Both the position numbers and the translations under genes were made by a program. This document shows, piece after piece, positions 37,196 to 47,080 of a DNA stretch of 64,000 nt. Under the pieces are notes generated by a model. That model searched no databases. It had not been told where the DNA came from and saw nothing but the letters and a program-made list of their open reading frames with translations. Origin of the DNA: Sulfuricurvum sp. (GTDB lineage Bacteria; Campylobacterota; Campylobacteria; Campylobacterales; Sulfurimonadaceae). The DNA lies in contig JAUYRN010000031.1 of NCBI GenBank assembly GCA_030696775.1, positions 365,183-429,182 on the forward strand, read 5' to 3'. Numbering within the stretch: position 1 is the stretch's first letter; every line of letters begins with the position of its first letter.

Positions 37196-37507
37196 TTACT
37201 TGTCCATAGAGCGAACTTCTACGTCCACTTCCGGAGCCAAGTCAAGCTTCATTAAAGAATCAACAGTATCAGGCGTAGCTGATACGATATCAATCAAACG
37301 TGCGTGCATACGAATCTCAAATTGCTCACGTGAACTTTTGTTAACGTGAGGTGACTTAAGAACCGTATATTTACGAATCTTTGTTGGCAAAGGTATTGGG
37401 CCACGGATTTCCGCACCAGTACGCTTTACGGCTTCAACGATAGAAGCTACTGAACGATCGAGTACACGATGATCGTATGCTCTAAGTTTCAAACGAATCT
37501 TTTCCAT
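37196..37507 (-). CDS. rpsJ: 30S ribosomal protein S10
   Basis: A 103-residue protein, first gene of the S10-spc cluster. The start [20 protein letters not shown] and the signature [28 protein letters not shown] are typical. Twenty-two further translation genes plus secY and map follow on the same strand with very short gaps. Confidence 0.97.
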   Translation of the reverse strand: MEKIRLKLRAYDHRVLDRSVASIVEAVKRTGAEIRGPIPLPTKIRKYTVLKSPHVNKSSREQFEIRMHARLIDIVSATPDTVDSLMKLDLAPEVDVEVRSMDK

Positions 37508-37530
37508 AATTTTTCCTCTATAAAGAACTC

Positions 37531-37570
37531 GTCAGTCGATGCTGACTATTGTAAGGCAGTTGGAATTATA
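37531..37570 (-). promoter_or_regulatory. Promoter and leader hairpin of the S10-spc cluster
   Basis: TATAAT is read on the minus strand at 37565-37570, which places the transcription start about 50 bases before rpsJ. The leader contains a GTCAG/CTGAC hairpin (37531-37546). This short leader differs from the long attenuator leader of the E. coli S10 operon. Confidence 0.55.
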
Positions 37571-37678
37571 GCCACATACCCCCTTGCGGTCAATGATTTT
37601 AGGGGTAAAATTGTATTTTTTATCAAATTTGTTTCCTTTTAATAAGGAAGCTATAAATTTTAGGCTATTATTTTACGC

Positions 37679-38746
37679 ATGAATACACTTTTAGATGAAT
37701 ATTATCGACACGACTTGCACAACCCCCTCTTCATCGAGCGTAAAGCTTCCCTCAATGAAGAAAGTATATGGATTATGGGAATTGCACAGTCAGGCAAAAC
37801 CTCTTTAATAAAAAATTATTTACTATCACACAAAAAATCATCCTATCTTTATCTGGATTGCCGTGACATGCGTCTTGATATTAATGAGCTGAATGAGGCG
37901 CTTGAACCTTTTTGTATTGAACATAAAATTAAAATATTAGCTCTTGATAATTATTACAACGCCATTCAACTATTTAATTTAGATCAAATCATCCTCTCCA
38001 GTGAATATACCAATCAAAGTGAATTTAGCTCACTGGACCTTCATCTCCTCGATTATGAAGAGTTTCTCGCATTCGAATCAAAATATTACGATTCGACTGC
38101 CCTTAATCACTTTTTTCAGCTTGGTGGATTTCCTGCTATGCACCGATTGCCCAGTGAAGAGCGTTCCCTTTATCTCCAAAAAACTTTATCTCTCTCTTTA
38201 TCTGAGATCGAACTGTCCATAATGATCCAAGCTTCCAAGATGCTCACACAAAAAGTTTCTGCTTTCACACTCTATGAGCGTTTAAAAATCGAACGTAAGA
38301 TTTCAAAAGACAAACTTTACAGTCATCTACAGTCGCTGTTCGATAAACGCTATCTTTATGGATGTGAAAAGTTCAATCACCCGAGTGCTATCAAAAAGCT
38401 CTATTTGTGTGATATTGCTATAAAACATGCTCTTGTTTTACAAAAGCATTTTGGAAAAGTATTCGAAAATTTGATTTTTTTAGAACTGATCAAACATAAC
38501 ATTGAGTGTTATTACGATGAAGGGATTGATTTTTATCTCCCAGAGAGAAATCAAATTGTATTAGCATCGGCATTTGCAAATGAGCATGCCTTGTTTAAAA
38601 AAGTAGAAGCACTGGAGGGTTTTATCATCACCTATCAAGTCAAAGAGGTTATTGTGGTGACGATGAATTTGGAAAACACCCTCTCCCATCCGATTGCAAA
38701 AATCGAGATGGTACCCTTTTCACAATGGGCATTGGGAGAAGAATAA
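37679..38746 (+). CDS. AAA ATPase (DUF4143-like architecture)
   Basis: The 355-residue protein has Walker A GIAQSGKTS (34-42), a Walker-B-like hydrophobic strand ending KILALDNYY and a middle segment (LLDYEEFLAFE, FFQLGGFPAMH) as in the AAA_14/DUF4143 ATPases. The C-terminal half contains a winged-helix-like stretch and a nuclease-like FENLIFLELIKHNIECYYD. Function unknown. A TATTAT -10 candidate ends 7 bases before the ATG, so it may be leaderless. It is divergent from rpsJ. Confidence 0.7.
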   Translation: MNTLLDEYYRHDLHNPLFIERKASLNEESIWIMGIAQSGKTSLIKNYLLSHKKSSYLYLDCRDMRLDINELNEALEPFCIEHKIKILALDNYYNAIQLFNLDQIILSSEYTNQSEFSSLDLHLLDYEEFLAFESKYYDSTALNHFFQLGGFPAMHRLPSEERSLYLQKTLSLSLSEIELSIMIQASKMLTQKVSAFTLYERLKIERKISKDKLYSHLQSLFDKRYLYGCEKFNHPSAIKKLYLCDIAIKHALVLQKHFGKVFENLIFLELIKHNIECYYDEGIDFYLPERNQIVLASAFANEHALFKKVEALEGFIITYQVKEVIVVTMNLENTLSHPIAKIEMVPFSQWALGEE

Positions 38747-39427
38747 TTAAAATGCATATCCTAGGCCGATAAATGGTCCTTTAAAAGTTACATCCGCATT
38801 TATATTCTCTCGATTATCAATTTTCATTGATTCATATCGGAGACCTGCGTGTGCTTGTAAGCCGGCAACAATATCCCACATTGCTTTTACACGGGCATCG
38901 ATCATTGAATCACCATGGTAGCCTACGTATTTCACATCACCGACTACGTGGATTGGTAAAGCAGGTATTTTGACGCCTGTACTCAGGTAGATCATAGGGA
39001 TTAGAACATTAAAATCTTGATTAGCTAATCCTTCAATCTTTCCATCAATAGCCTTAAACGTTACTCCTGCATCCAAATCTATAACATTATCAAGTAGTTC
39101 ATAATAAAGGGTTCCATCGAGTTGTTTAAAGGAAACATTATTTGTTCCAATGAGACTATCTGCTCCACTAAAGGTAGTTGCAGGGGTATAATCGATACGA
39201 AGATTAGGCAACATTGGAAGAGGATGCTCAAAATAAGCACTGAGCTGATAACTCGACTGAGTATCGTCAGAAAAATGAGTATGTGTTGTAGTCCCATTAT
39301 CGGTGTAACTAAAATTTCCACTTACTGTAGGGCTGTAATAATTAGCTTCAGCACCAAATCCTAAAATAGTAGCCGCCGAAGCCACTGAAACACCAATAAA
39401 CGAAACGAACAAAGCTGATTTCAACAT
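38747..39427 (-). CDS. Outer-membrane beta-barrel protein (TIGR04219-like)
   Basis: The 226-residue protein starts at MLKSALFVSFIGVSVASAA, a clear signal peptide. The frame remains open upstream, but an AGGAG site marks this start. The mature part alternates hydrophobic strands (FGAEANYYSPTVSGNFSY, LRIDYTPATTFSG) and ends in FKGPFIGLGYAF with a terminal Phe, as in small outer-membrane barrels. Likely the TIGR04219 family found in gamma- and epsilonproteobacteria; role unknown. Confidence 0.75.
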   Translation of the reverse strand: MLKSALFVSFIGVSVASAATILGFGAEANYYSPTVSGNFSYTDNGTTTHTHFSDDTQSSYQLSAYFEHPLPMLPNLRIDYTPATTFSGADSLIGTNNVSFKQLDGTLYYELLDNVIDLDAGVTFKAIDGKIEGLANQDFNVLIPMIYLSTGVKIPALPIHVVGDVKYVGYHGDSMIDARVKAMWDIVAGLQAHAGLRYESMKIDNRENINADVTFKGPFIGLGYAF

Positions 39428-39492
39428 AAAAACTCCTTTTTGTGTATCATACCAAATTAGAAGATAAAATATCGCAAAGTAACGGAGAAGCA

Positions 39493-40041
39493 ATGTATTT
39501 ATGTGGAATCGATGAAGCAGGCAGGGGACCACTTGCAGGACCACTTACGATAGCAGGGGTAATTCTCCATCGACCTATAGATGGATTAAATGACTCTAAA
39601 AAACTCAGTGAAAAAAAGAGAGAATCTCTATTCGATGAGATCATTGCCAACTCAACCTATCATATTGTCCGCTTTGATGCATCCACCATCGATGAGTTTG
39701 GACTTTCTCATTGTTTATCATCAGGTCTTCGTGAGATCATGAGCGCTATTGGTGAAGCGGATTATTTGTATGATGGGAATTGCTCTTTTGGAATAACGAA
39801 TATCAAGACATTGGTCAAAGCAGATGCGACAGTGCCTGAAGTAAGCGCGGCATCAATACTGGCTAAAGTAACACGAGATCGAGAGATGGTTGAACTCGCT
39901 CCTCTTTATCCCCAATATGGATTTGAAGGACACAAAGGATATGGTTCAAGTATGCACATCGAAGCCATACGGGAATACGGATATTGCGAAATTCATCGAA
40001 AAAGTTTTAAATTAAAGTCGTTACAGCCTGCACTTTTTTAG
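39493..40041 (+). CDS. rnhB: Ribonuclease HII
   Basis: Cleaves RNA in RNA-DNA hybrids, including single ribonucleotides in DNA. The product has 182 residues from the ATG at 39493, preceded by CGGAGA. Acidic active-site residues are visible in GIDEAGRGPLAG (Asp7, Glu8), YLYDGN (Asp) and VKADATVPEVSAASILAK. The longer open frame upstream would run across the promoter of the divergent outer-membrane protein gene and is rejected. Confidence 0.95.
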   Translation: MYLCGIDEAGRGPLAGPLTIAGVILHRPIDGLNDSKKLSEKKRESLFDEIIANSTYHIVRFDASTIDEFGLSHCLSSGLREIMSAIGEADYLYDGNCSFGITNIKTLVKADATVPEVSAASILAKVTRDREMVELAPLYPQYGFEGHKGYGSSMHIEAIREYGYCEIHRKSFKLKSLQPALF

Positions 40042-40124
40042 CATACTCATCCATATATTATAAAAACGTCAAAGGAACTTATCCCGAAAGCTGTTAGCGG
40101 AGCAAGCTCTTCGCTTTGGTTCCG

Positions 40125-40218
40125 AATCTAAGGATGTGAGGTTTCTCACATCCTTGGCGATTCTCATTTTAACACTAGGTCCTCTTCGGCAGAGTGCCCA
40201 AAATCACTTGTGATTTTA
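40125..40218 (-). repeat. Dispersed structured intergenic element, copy R5
   Basis: Read on the minus strand: an AATCAC-AA-GTGATT hairpin, GGGCACTC-TGCCGAA-GAGG, then CTAGTGTTAA. In place of the usual third hairpin comes a long perfect stem (AAGGATGTGAG and CTCACATCCTT, 40131-40156) inside a GAATC/GATTC pair. The right half lies inside the 3' end of the deacetylase gene and supplies its stop codon. The long stem also serves as a likely terminator for rnhB. Confidence 0.7.
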
Positions 40219-41071
40219 ATGCATACTCATCCATCCGTATAAAGCTGTGTTGAAACTCTTTCAATAAAGAAGAAAGTTTTTCCTCACATCCTCCAATCCC
40301 CTGATAATGAAAATAGCCGTCCATCACTCCCAGTTTCAATCTCGGTTGGTGGATATCAATTTCTCGTGGATGAGCATAAATAAAAATCGGCTTGCCCTCT
40401 TTATTATTTTTTCGTATTTGTTGTTTTATGAGCCATATCGGAAAAAATCGCAAATATCCGCCACCTGCATAACCAACTTTATTTCCGAAAAGATTCATAA
40501 CACTTTGGGGTATTTCTAAGACAAGGTTAGACGTAGGATAGTGAGGAGTAACAGGAAAGTTCGGAATACCAAAAATCGTATTTTTTGCAGGATAAATAGA
40601 AGAGGAATACAAAAAACTTTCCTGTGCCAAAATTTCATAAAACCATGGCAACGTGTCTCGTTTTACAGACCATGAAGGGGCACGGAAGCCAACAACTTTT
40701 TGACCTGTAATCTGCTCCAATATAGCACTTGAAGTTCTTAAATCTGTAGAAAATTCTTCAGGAGTCATTGGATAAATAAGCTTATGAGACATTCCGTGCG
40801 ATGCAATCTCGTGTCCTGCTTCAAAAAGCTTTTTAACCACGTACGGCTTATTTTTTGCCACATCACCGAGTATAAAACATGTCGACTTAACTCCATACTC
40901 AGCACATAAATCAATTAGGCAATCAACGTTGGATTCTAAATTCGTTGATGTTGCATCATACTGTGATACCTGAAGACCACGCCCCGCACTAGTCTCCTTG
41001 CCATTCACCTCTTCATAATTTGCATGAAACCACTCTTCGATATCGAAAGTTATAAAATTATTAATATTCAT
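40175..41071 (-). CDS. Polysaccharide deacetylase (DUF3473 type)
   Basis: The 298-residue NodB-like enzyme has the metal site in FITFDIEEWFHAN and the paired His in ASHGMSHKLIYP, with FRAPSWSV and the C-terminal DUF3473 region (YAGGGYLRFFP, FIYAHPREIDIHQPR). Relatives remove acetyl groups from exopolysaccharide and often sit in exosortase/exopolysaccharide loci; no such genes are adjacent here. The last 15 residues (ALKSQVILGTLPKRT) are encoded by repeat R5 rather than by ancestral sequence. A -10 box ends 7 bases before the ATG. Confidence 0.87.
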   Translation of the reverse strand: MNINNFITFDIEEWFHANYEEVNGKETSAGRGLQVSQYDATSTNLESNVDCLIDLCAEYGVKSTCFILGDVAKNKPYVVKKLFEAGHEIASHGMSHKLIYPMTPEEFSTDLRTSSAILEQITGQKVVGFRAPSWSVKRDTLPWFYEILAQESFLYSSSIYPAKNTIFGIPNFPVTPHYPTSNLVLEIPQSVMNLFGNKVGYAGGGYLRFFPIWLIKQQIRKNNKEGKPIFIYAHPREIDIHQPRLKLGVMDGYFHYQGIGGCEEKLSSLLKEFQHSFIRMDEYALKSQVILGTLPKRT

Positions 41072-41078
41072 AGATCAA

Positions 41079-41092
41079 ATTATAGCTATAAT
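41079..41092. promoter_or_regulatory. Palindromic divergent -10 boxes (deacetylase / small gene)
   Basis: ATTATAGCTATAAT is a perfect 14-base palindrome giving TATAAT on both strands (minus 41079-41084, plus 41087-41092). The minus box leaves only 7 bases to the deacetylase ATG; the plus box leaves about 18 bases of leader before the small gene at 41118. Confidence 0.6.
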
Positions 41093-41117
41093 CACTCAAA
41101 AATACAGGAAAATCCCG

Positions 41118-41345
41118 ATGGTTTCACTAACTCACCTCGAAGCAGCCCTCGCAGCAGTAGATACTGAAGTCAAAGCACTGTTGTACAATCAATCACTTTC
41201 GTTAACTGATAAAGATGAGAAAATGTTGCCGTTGCTAAGAGAAAGCAAGGTGCTTAAACAAGCGTATGAAGATTTGTGTTATTTGCGGGACAATCCGCCT
41301 ACTAGTCCATCAGGGTGCAAGGCGGGAAATTATAGAGAAGATTAA
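41118..41345 (+). CDS. Small protein of unknown function
   Basis: A 75-residue, mostly helical product (LTHLEAALAAVDTEVKALLYNQS) with a Pro/Cys-containing tail. It has a GGA Shine-Dalgarno and its own -10 box. It overlaps the end of the convergent HDOD gene by 4 bases. I do not recognise a family. Confidence 0.55.
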   Translation: MVSLTHLEAALAAVDTEVKALLYNQSLSLTDKDEKMLPLLRESKVLKQAYEDLCYLRDNPPTSPSGCKAGNYRED

Positions 41346-42154
41346 GCGGCAGAGAGAATTTTTTCTACCGTCTCATCAAAAAGGTTTTGATTCATTCCAT
41401 ACTCTTCGATCAGTTCACGAGCATTTTTCAGTGTTGCAGCTGTCATTGTTCCCTCAAGGCTAATGGCTTCTTTCGCTACTTTTAAAAACTTTGCCATTTC
41501 TTGTGTTTCAGGATCAGACGCATCTTCAGGCTCATTTGCATAGCGGATCAAATGTACCAAATCCGGATCAAAATTCCATCGGAAAAAGAGAGTCGCTGTA
41601 ACATCTTCTGATTTGCTTCCGCACGCACCAATCTCAGCTTTTTTGGTTGTGTCGCCCTTTGCTAATGCATCACTTAACAAGGCACCTTGATGGGATTCAA
41701 TTAAGTAGCGGCTAATAACAATTTTACCCAGCTCAAGTAAAAACGAGGCTAGGGACAGATGTCCGAGTAAGGATCGATCCACCTTGGCAACCCATCGGCT
41801 GATCAAAGCATTTTGCATCTGTGCACGTGCCAAATAATTGTTTTGTGTCATCCCATACGGAGAGAGGTCAATCTCCATACACGTATTTGCAGCTGAAGCA
41901 ATCGTAAATGTACGAACGGTATCTTTTCCCAACAACGAAATTGCCTGAGCAACATCCGTAACCGTGCGGCTAAGTCCGTACAGGGGAGAGTTGGCTGTTT
42001 TAAGGATATAAGCAGTAATAATCGGATCTTCTTTAACTGCATTTGCCATCTCTACAACACCGCTGTTGGGATTATTGTATACCGCTTCTACTTTTTGAAC
42101 GGTTTCAGGGAGCATCGGAACATGCTCAATTTGTTCCATTAATTCGGGTCTCAT
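41342..42154 (-). CDS. HDOD-domain signalling protein
   Basis: The 270-residue protein consists mainly of an HDOD domain (MLPETVQKVEAVYNN, VVEMANAVKEDPIITAYILKTANSPLYG, ISLLGKDTVRTFTIASA). This HD-related fold usually lacks hydrolase residues and relays signals. The start at 42154 (MRPELMEQIEHVPML) is preferred over a TTG four codons earlier because GGAG lies within that stretch. The family is linked to motility and stress signalling in Campylobacter and others. Confidence 0.88.
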   Translation of the reverse strand: MRPELMEQIEHVPMLPETVQKVEAVYNNPNSGVVEMANAVKEDPIITAYILKTANSPLYGLSRTVTDVAQAISLLGKDTVRTFTIASAANTCMEIDLSPYGMTQNNYLARAQMQNALISRWVAKVDRSLLGHLSLASFLLELGKIVISRYLIESHQGALLSDALAKGDTTKKAEIGACGSKSEDVTATLFFRWNFDPDLVHLIRYANEPEDASDPETQEMAKFLKVAKEAISLEGTMTAATLKNARELIEEYGMNQNLFDETVEKILSAA

Positions 42155-42284
42155 TGATTTCTCCAAAAATATTTAAACTATCTGAAAAGATTATAGAACA
42201 TTGTAGATTAAATTAATTCTTTATTTTTATGATTTGAAAGGATTGTGATAGAAGTGTGTTAAAAATGAGAAAAGACTCCCCATC

Positions 42285-42370
42285 AGATACCTGCGGCACA
42301 AAGTACGTCCAGGTGTGCTGCTGTATTCCTACCCTGACACGATGCCTAAGCGCACCCTTGCACAGGTCTA
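42285..42370 (-). ncRNA. ffs: Signal recognition particle RNA (4.5S type)
   Basis: On the minus strand the conserved SRP core GTCAGGGTAGGAATACAGC, then AGCAC, is present: GTCAGG, a GGAA tetraloop region and the AGCAGC element of the Ffh-binding helix. The ends pair as ACCTG near 42367 with CAGGT near 42289, closing a single hairpin of about 80-85 bases. A weak T-rich stretch follows. The RNA binds Ffh and targets nascent membrane proteins. The exact ends are estimates. Confidence 0.82.
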
Positions 42371-42424
42371 ATGAAGAGAAATCGCATTATAGCTAATACT
42401 AAGACTGAAAGCAAGAAAAGTGTA

Positions 42425-42443
42425 ACGGAACTATTTTTGCTTT
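42425..42443 (+). promoter_or_regulatory. Sigma-54 (RpoN) promoter of fliD
   Basis: CGGAACTATTTTTGCTTT contains the invariant GG (42427-42428) and GC (42439-42440) separated by exactly 10 bases and matches the epsilonproteobacterial RpoN consensus GGAAC-N5-TTGCTT. It lies about 70 bases upstream of the fliD start. Confidence 0.7.
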
Positions 42444-42465
42444 CTATATTTACAATTACAATTTT

Positions 42466-42484
42466 GACCAATTTGGTCGATATA
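42466..42484 (+). promoter_or_regulatory. Palindrome and possible FliA element upstream of fliD
   Basis: GACCAA-T-TTGGTC (42466-42478) is a perfect inverted repeat. It is immediately followed by CGATATAA, which resembles a sigma-28 (FliA) -10. It lies downstream of the RpoN start, so it could be an operator, an RNA hairpin or part of a second promoter. None of these is certain. Confidence 0.35.
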
Positions 42485-42513
42485 AGATGTATATAAATGC
42501 AAAAGGATTTGCT

Positions 42514-44187
42514 ATGGCTGGAACTATAAATTCACTTGGGATTGGATCTGGAGTTTTAACGTCGGATATTATTGACAAACTCAAAGCAAATGATGTTGCA
42601 AATGTTATCACTCCTATTGACAACAAAATAACATTACAAAAACAAAAAAGCAGTGCTTTGAGTCTTCTCAGCAGCCTTCTTACAACATTTCAAACAAGTG
42701 CAAGTGCGCTAAATGATGACTCTATTTATCAAAAAAGAAATACCTCAGGCAGTACTAGCTCCGTTTCAGTAACTGCAAATACGGGTGTGTCCGTGCAATC
42801 TTTTTCGATTTCAAATACACAGTTAGCTCTAAAAAATGTCAAAGAGTCAGGTAGTTTTAGTGCCACTTCCAATACTATTTCTTCAGGAACAGGTATCGCA
42901 AAGCTTTCTATTGGCACGGCTTCTTATGACATCAACTACACGGCTACTACAACTTTGGATGAATTAAAAGATTCTATCAATAATATCGCAGGTGTTAGTG
43001 TAAAAGCCTCAACACTGCAAATAGGAACTAATGACTATCGACTCATTTTGACATCAGTAGAGACAGGTGCGACTCAAACAATAAATATTTCCGACTCCGC
43101 AGGTGGAACGTTAAACACTTCACTTTATGCCTCTTCAAAAAAAATTGAATCGCAAGCTTTCACCGCACCTACAGATTTAATCGCATCGGGAAGCGGAAAT
43201 TTAACCGTTGCTATGGGAACGAATAGCTATCTTGTTAATTATGCTGCTACAACAACATTGGCAACCTTGCGTGACTCTATCAATACAGCAGCAGGCTCTG
43301 CCATTGCTTCGATCGATAGTAATAATAAGTTGGTTTTACAATCAACTATCGCAGGTTCCAGTTCAGCCCTCACCTTGACCGACAATAGCGGTAAGTTAGA
43401 CTCAAAATTAACAGGCTATACAACCTATAACCCTTTGGACGAAATTCAAGCTGCTCGCGATGCTTCATTTAAATATGATGGTATTACTTTAACTCGTAGC
43501 ACGAATGAAATCAAAGATTTGATTGTAGGAGTTAATATTAGTTTACTTCAAGATAGCGGGAGTGCAAACATCTCTATCACTCAAGATACTCAAGCGATTA
43601 GTGATGAAGTGAATACTTTTGTGCAAAGCTATAATACATTAACTTCTCAGCTTACCACTATGACTACCACTGATGTCGCTGCTGGAAAAGTGGGTATTTT
43701 TAATGGTGACAATTCGATCAACTCGATTTCTAGAGAAATCAATCGGCTGATTACGTCTAGCACCAATGGATTATCATTACCTGATTTTGGAATTGATTTA
43801 AGTCAAACAGGAAATATGAGTTTTAATTCTAGTACTTTTATTGCAAAGTTCAATACTGATCCATCGGCTTCAGAAACTTTTCTTAGCGGGAAAACAACCG
43901 TCGAGAGTAATGGAAATATCAAGACAGTAGATGGAGTATTCACTTCCATGCAAAATTTATTAGAAAACTACACAAAAAGTGATGGTAGCATAAGTACATT
44001 GGCGTCGGGATCTTCAAATGAATACAAAGCGTTGACCTTAAACAAAACACGTTCCCAGGCCCTTTTAGATGCCCGATATGCAACCATGGCGGCTCGCTTT
44101 TCACAGTACGACTCGCTCATAAGCAAATTAAATTCTCAGTTCTCCTCTCTTCAAATGCAAATCGATGCCATGGCTTCAACAAACTAG
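42514..44187 (+). CDS. fliD: Flagellar filament cap protein FliD
   Basis: Cap protein that folds flagellin subunits at the filament tip. The 557 residues start MAGTINSLGIGSGVLTSDIIDKLKAND, chosen over an in-frame ATG nine codons upstream because AAGGA is at good spacing. Helical D0 segments lie at both ends. Two flagellin hook-IN type repeats are visible in the middle (TATTTLDELKDSINNIAG and AATTTLATLRDSINTAAG). The C-terminal coiled region is SQYDSLISKLNSQFSSLQMQID. Confidence 0.93.
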   Translation: MAGTINSLGIGSGVLTSDIIDKLKANDVANVITPIDNKITLQKQKSSALSLLSSLLTTFQTSASALNDDSIYQKRNTSGSTSSVSVTANTGVSVQSFSISNTQLALKNVKESGSFSATSNTISSGTGIAKLSIGTASYDINYTATTTLDELKDSINNIAGVSVKASTLQIGTNDYRLILTSVETGATQTINISDSAGGTLNTSLYASSKKIESQAFTAPTDLIASGSGNLTVAMGTNSYLVNYAATTTLATLRDSINTAAGSAIASIDSNNKLVLQSTIAGSSSALTLTDNSGKLDSKLTGYTTYNPLDEIQAARDASFKYDGITLTRSTNEIKDLIVGVNISLLQDSGSANISITQDTQAISDEVNTFVQSYNTLTSQLTTMTTTDVAAGKVGIFNGDNSINSISREINRLITSSTNGLSLPDFGIDLSQTGNMSFNSSTFIAKFNTDPSASETFLSGKTTVESNGNIKTVDGVFTSMQNLLENYTKSDGSISTLASGSSNEYKALTLNKTRSQALLDARYATMAARFSQYDSLISKLNSQFSSLQMQIDAMASTN

Positions 44188-44205
44188 TGGTACTTTTTTT
44201 GCTTT
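44187..44205 (+). promoter_or_regulatory. Sigma-54 (RpoN) promoter of pseB
   Basis: GTGGTACTTTTTTTGCTTT starts at the fliD stop codon and has GG (44189-44190), ten bases, then GC (44201-44202). The -24/-12 layout is that of the fliD promoter. Transcription would start near 44213, leaving about 27 bases of leader with an AGGA site before pseB. It would place pseudaminic acid synthesis under flagellar RpoN control. Confidence 0.6.
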
Positions 44206-44228
44206 ATAGTAATTATCTCGGTTGATAG

Positions 44229-46371
<2,143 letters not shown>

Positions 46372-46372
<1 letters not shown>

Positions 46373-47079
46373 TGCGTGTTGCGATTATCCCTGCACGCGG
46401 CGGCAGCAAACGAATCCCTCGTAAAAACATAAAACTTTTTCATGGAAAACCTATTATTGCCTACAGTATCGAAACAGCAGTAAAATCCGGTTTGTTTGAT
46501 AAGATTATCGTCAGTACCGATGATGATGAAATCGCGCAAGTGGTACGAAACTACGGGGCAGAAACTCCATTTATCCGTCCTCCTGAACTCTCGGACGATT
46601 TTACCGGTAGCGGTGCCGTTGTTGCCCATGCCATACAATGGCTCAAAGCTTCCGGCATAACACCTGAGTATGTATGTACTCTCTATTCAACAGCCCCGTT
46701 ACTTCCAATCGATGCACTCATCGACGCTTTTGATAAACTCTCCAAGAGTGACGCCGTTCATGCTTTTTCCGTCACTTCAATGCCCTCCCCGATTCAAAGA
46801 AGTTTTAAAATTACCGCCAATAACCGCTTAGAAATGTTTTGGCCCGAAAATTTTTATACACGTTCCCAAGATTTGGAAGAAGCGTATCATGATGCGGGAC
46901 AATTTTACTGGACTCATCTCGCTCGTGAAGAAGCATCACAAAAAAAGATTTCATTTTCAGACATTAGTATTCCGATTATTTTGCCACGCCATCTTGTTCA
47001 AGATATTGATACTCCTGAAGATTGGGAGTTTGCCGAATTACTCTACGAAGTGATTCAACGCACCAAAGTGAGGAAATAA
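46372..47079 (+). CDS. pseF: CMP-pseudaminic acid synthetase
   Basis: Cytidylyltransferase that activates pseudaminic acid as CMP-Pse, the last step of the pathway. The 235 residues start MRVAIIPARGGSKRIPRKNIK, the CTP-binding motif, and include LYSTAPLLPIDAL and the metal-binding Asp in VQDIDTPEDWEFAE. It lies between pseC and pseI. Confidence 0.92.
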
Positions 47080-47080
47080 A

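Noticed and set aside
42285..42370. Reading the SRP RNA region as a tRNA or as a plus-strand RNA
   Set aside because: There is no cloverleaf; the GTCAGG, GGAA and AGCAGC elements are in order only on the minus strand.
42900..43330. Internal repeats in fliD as a recombination product
   Set aside because: The two similar stretches are the flagellin hook-IN type repeats usual in cap proteins.
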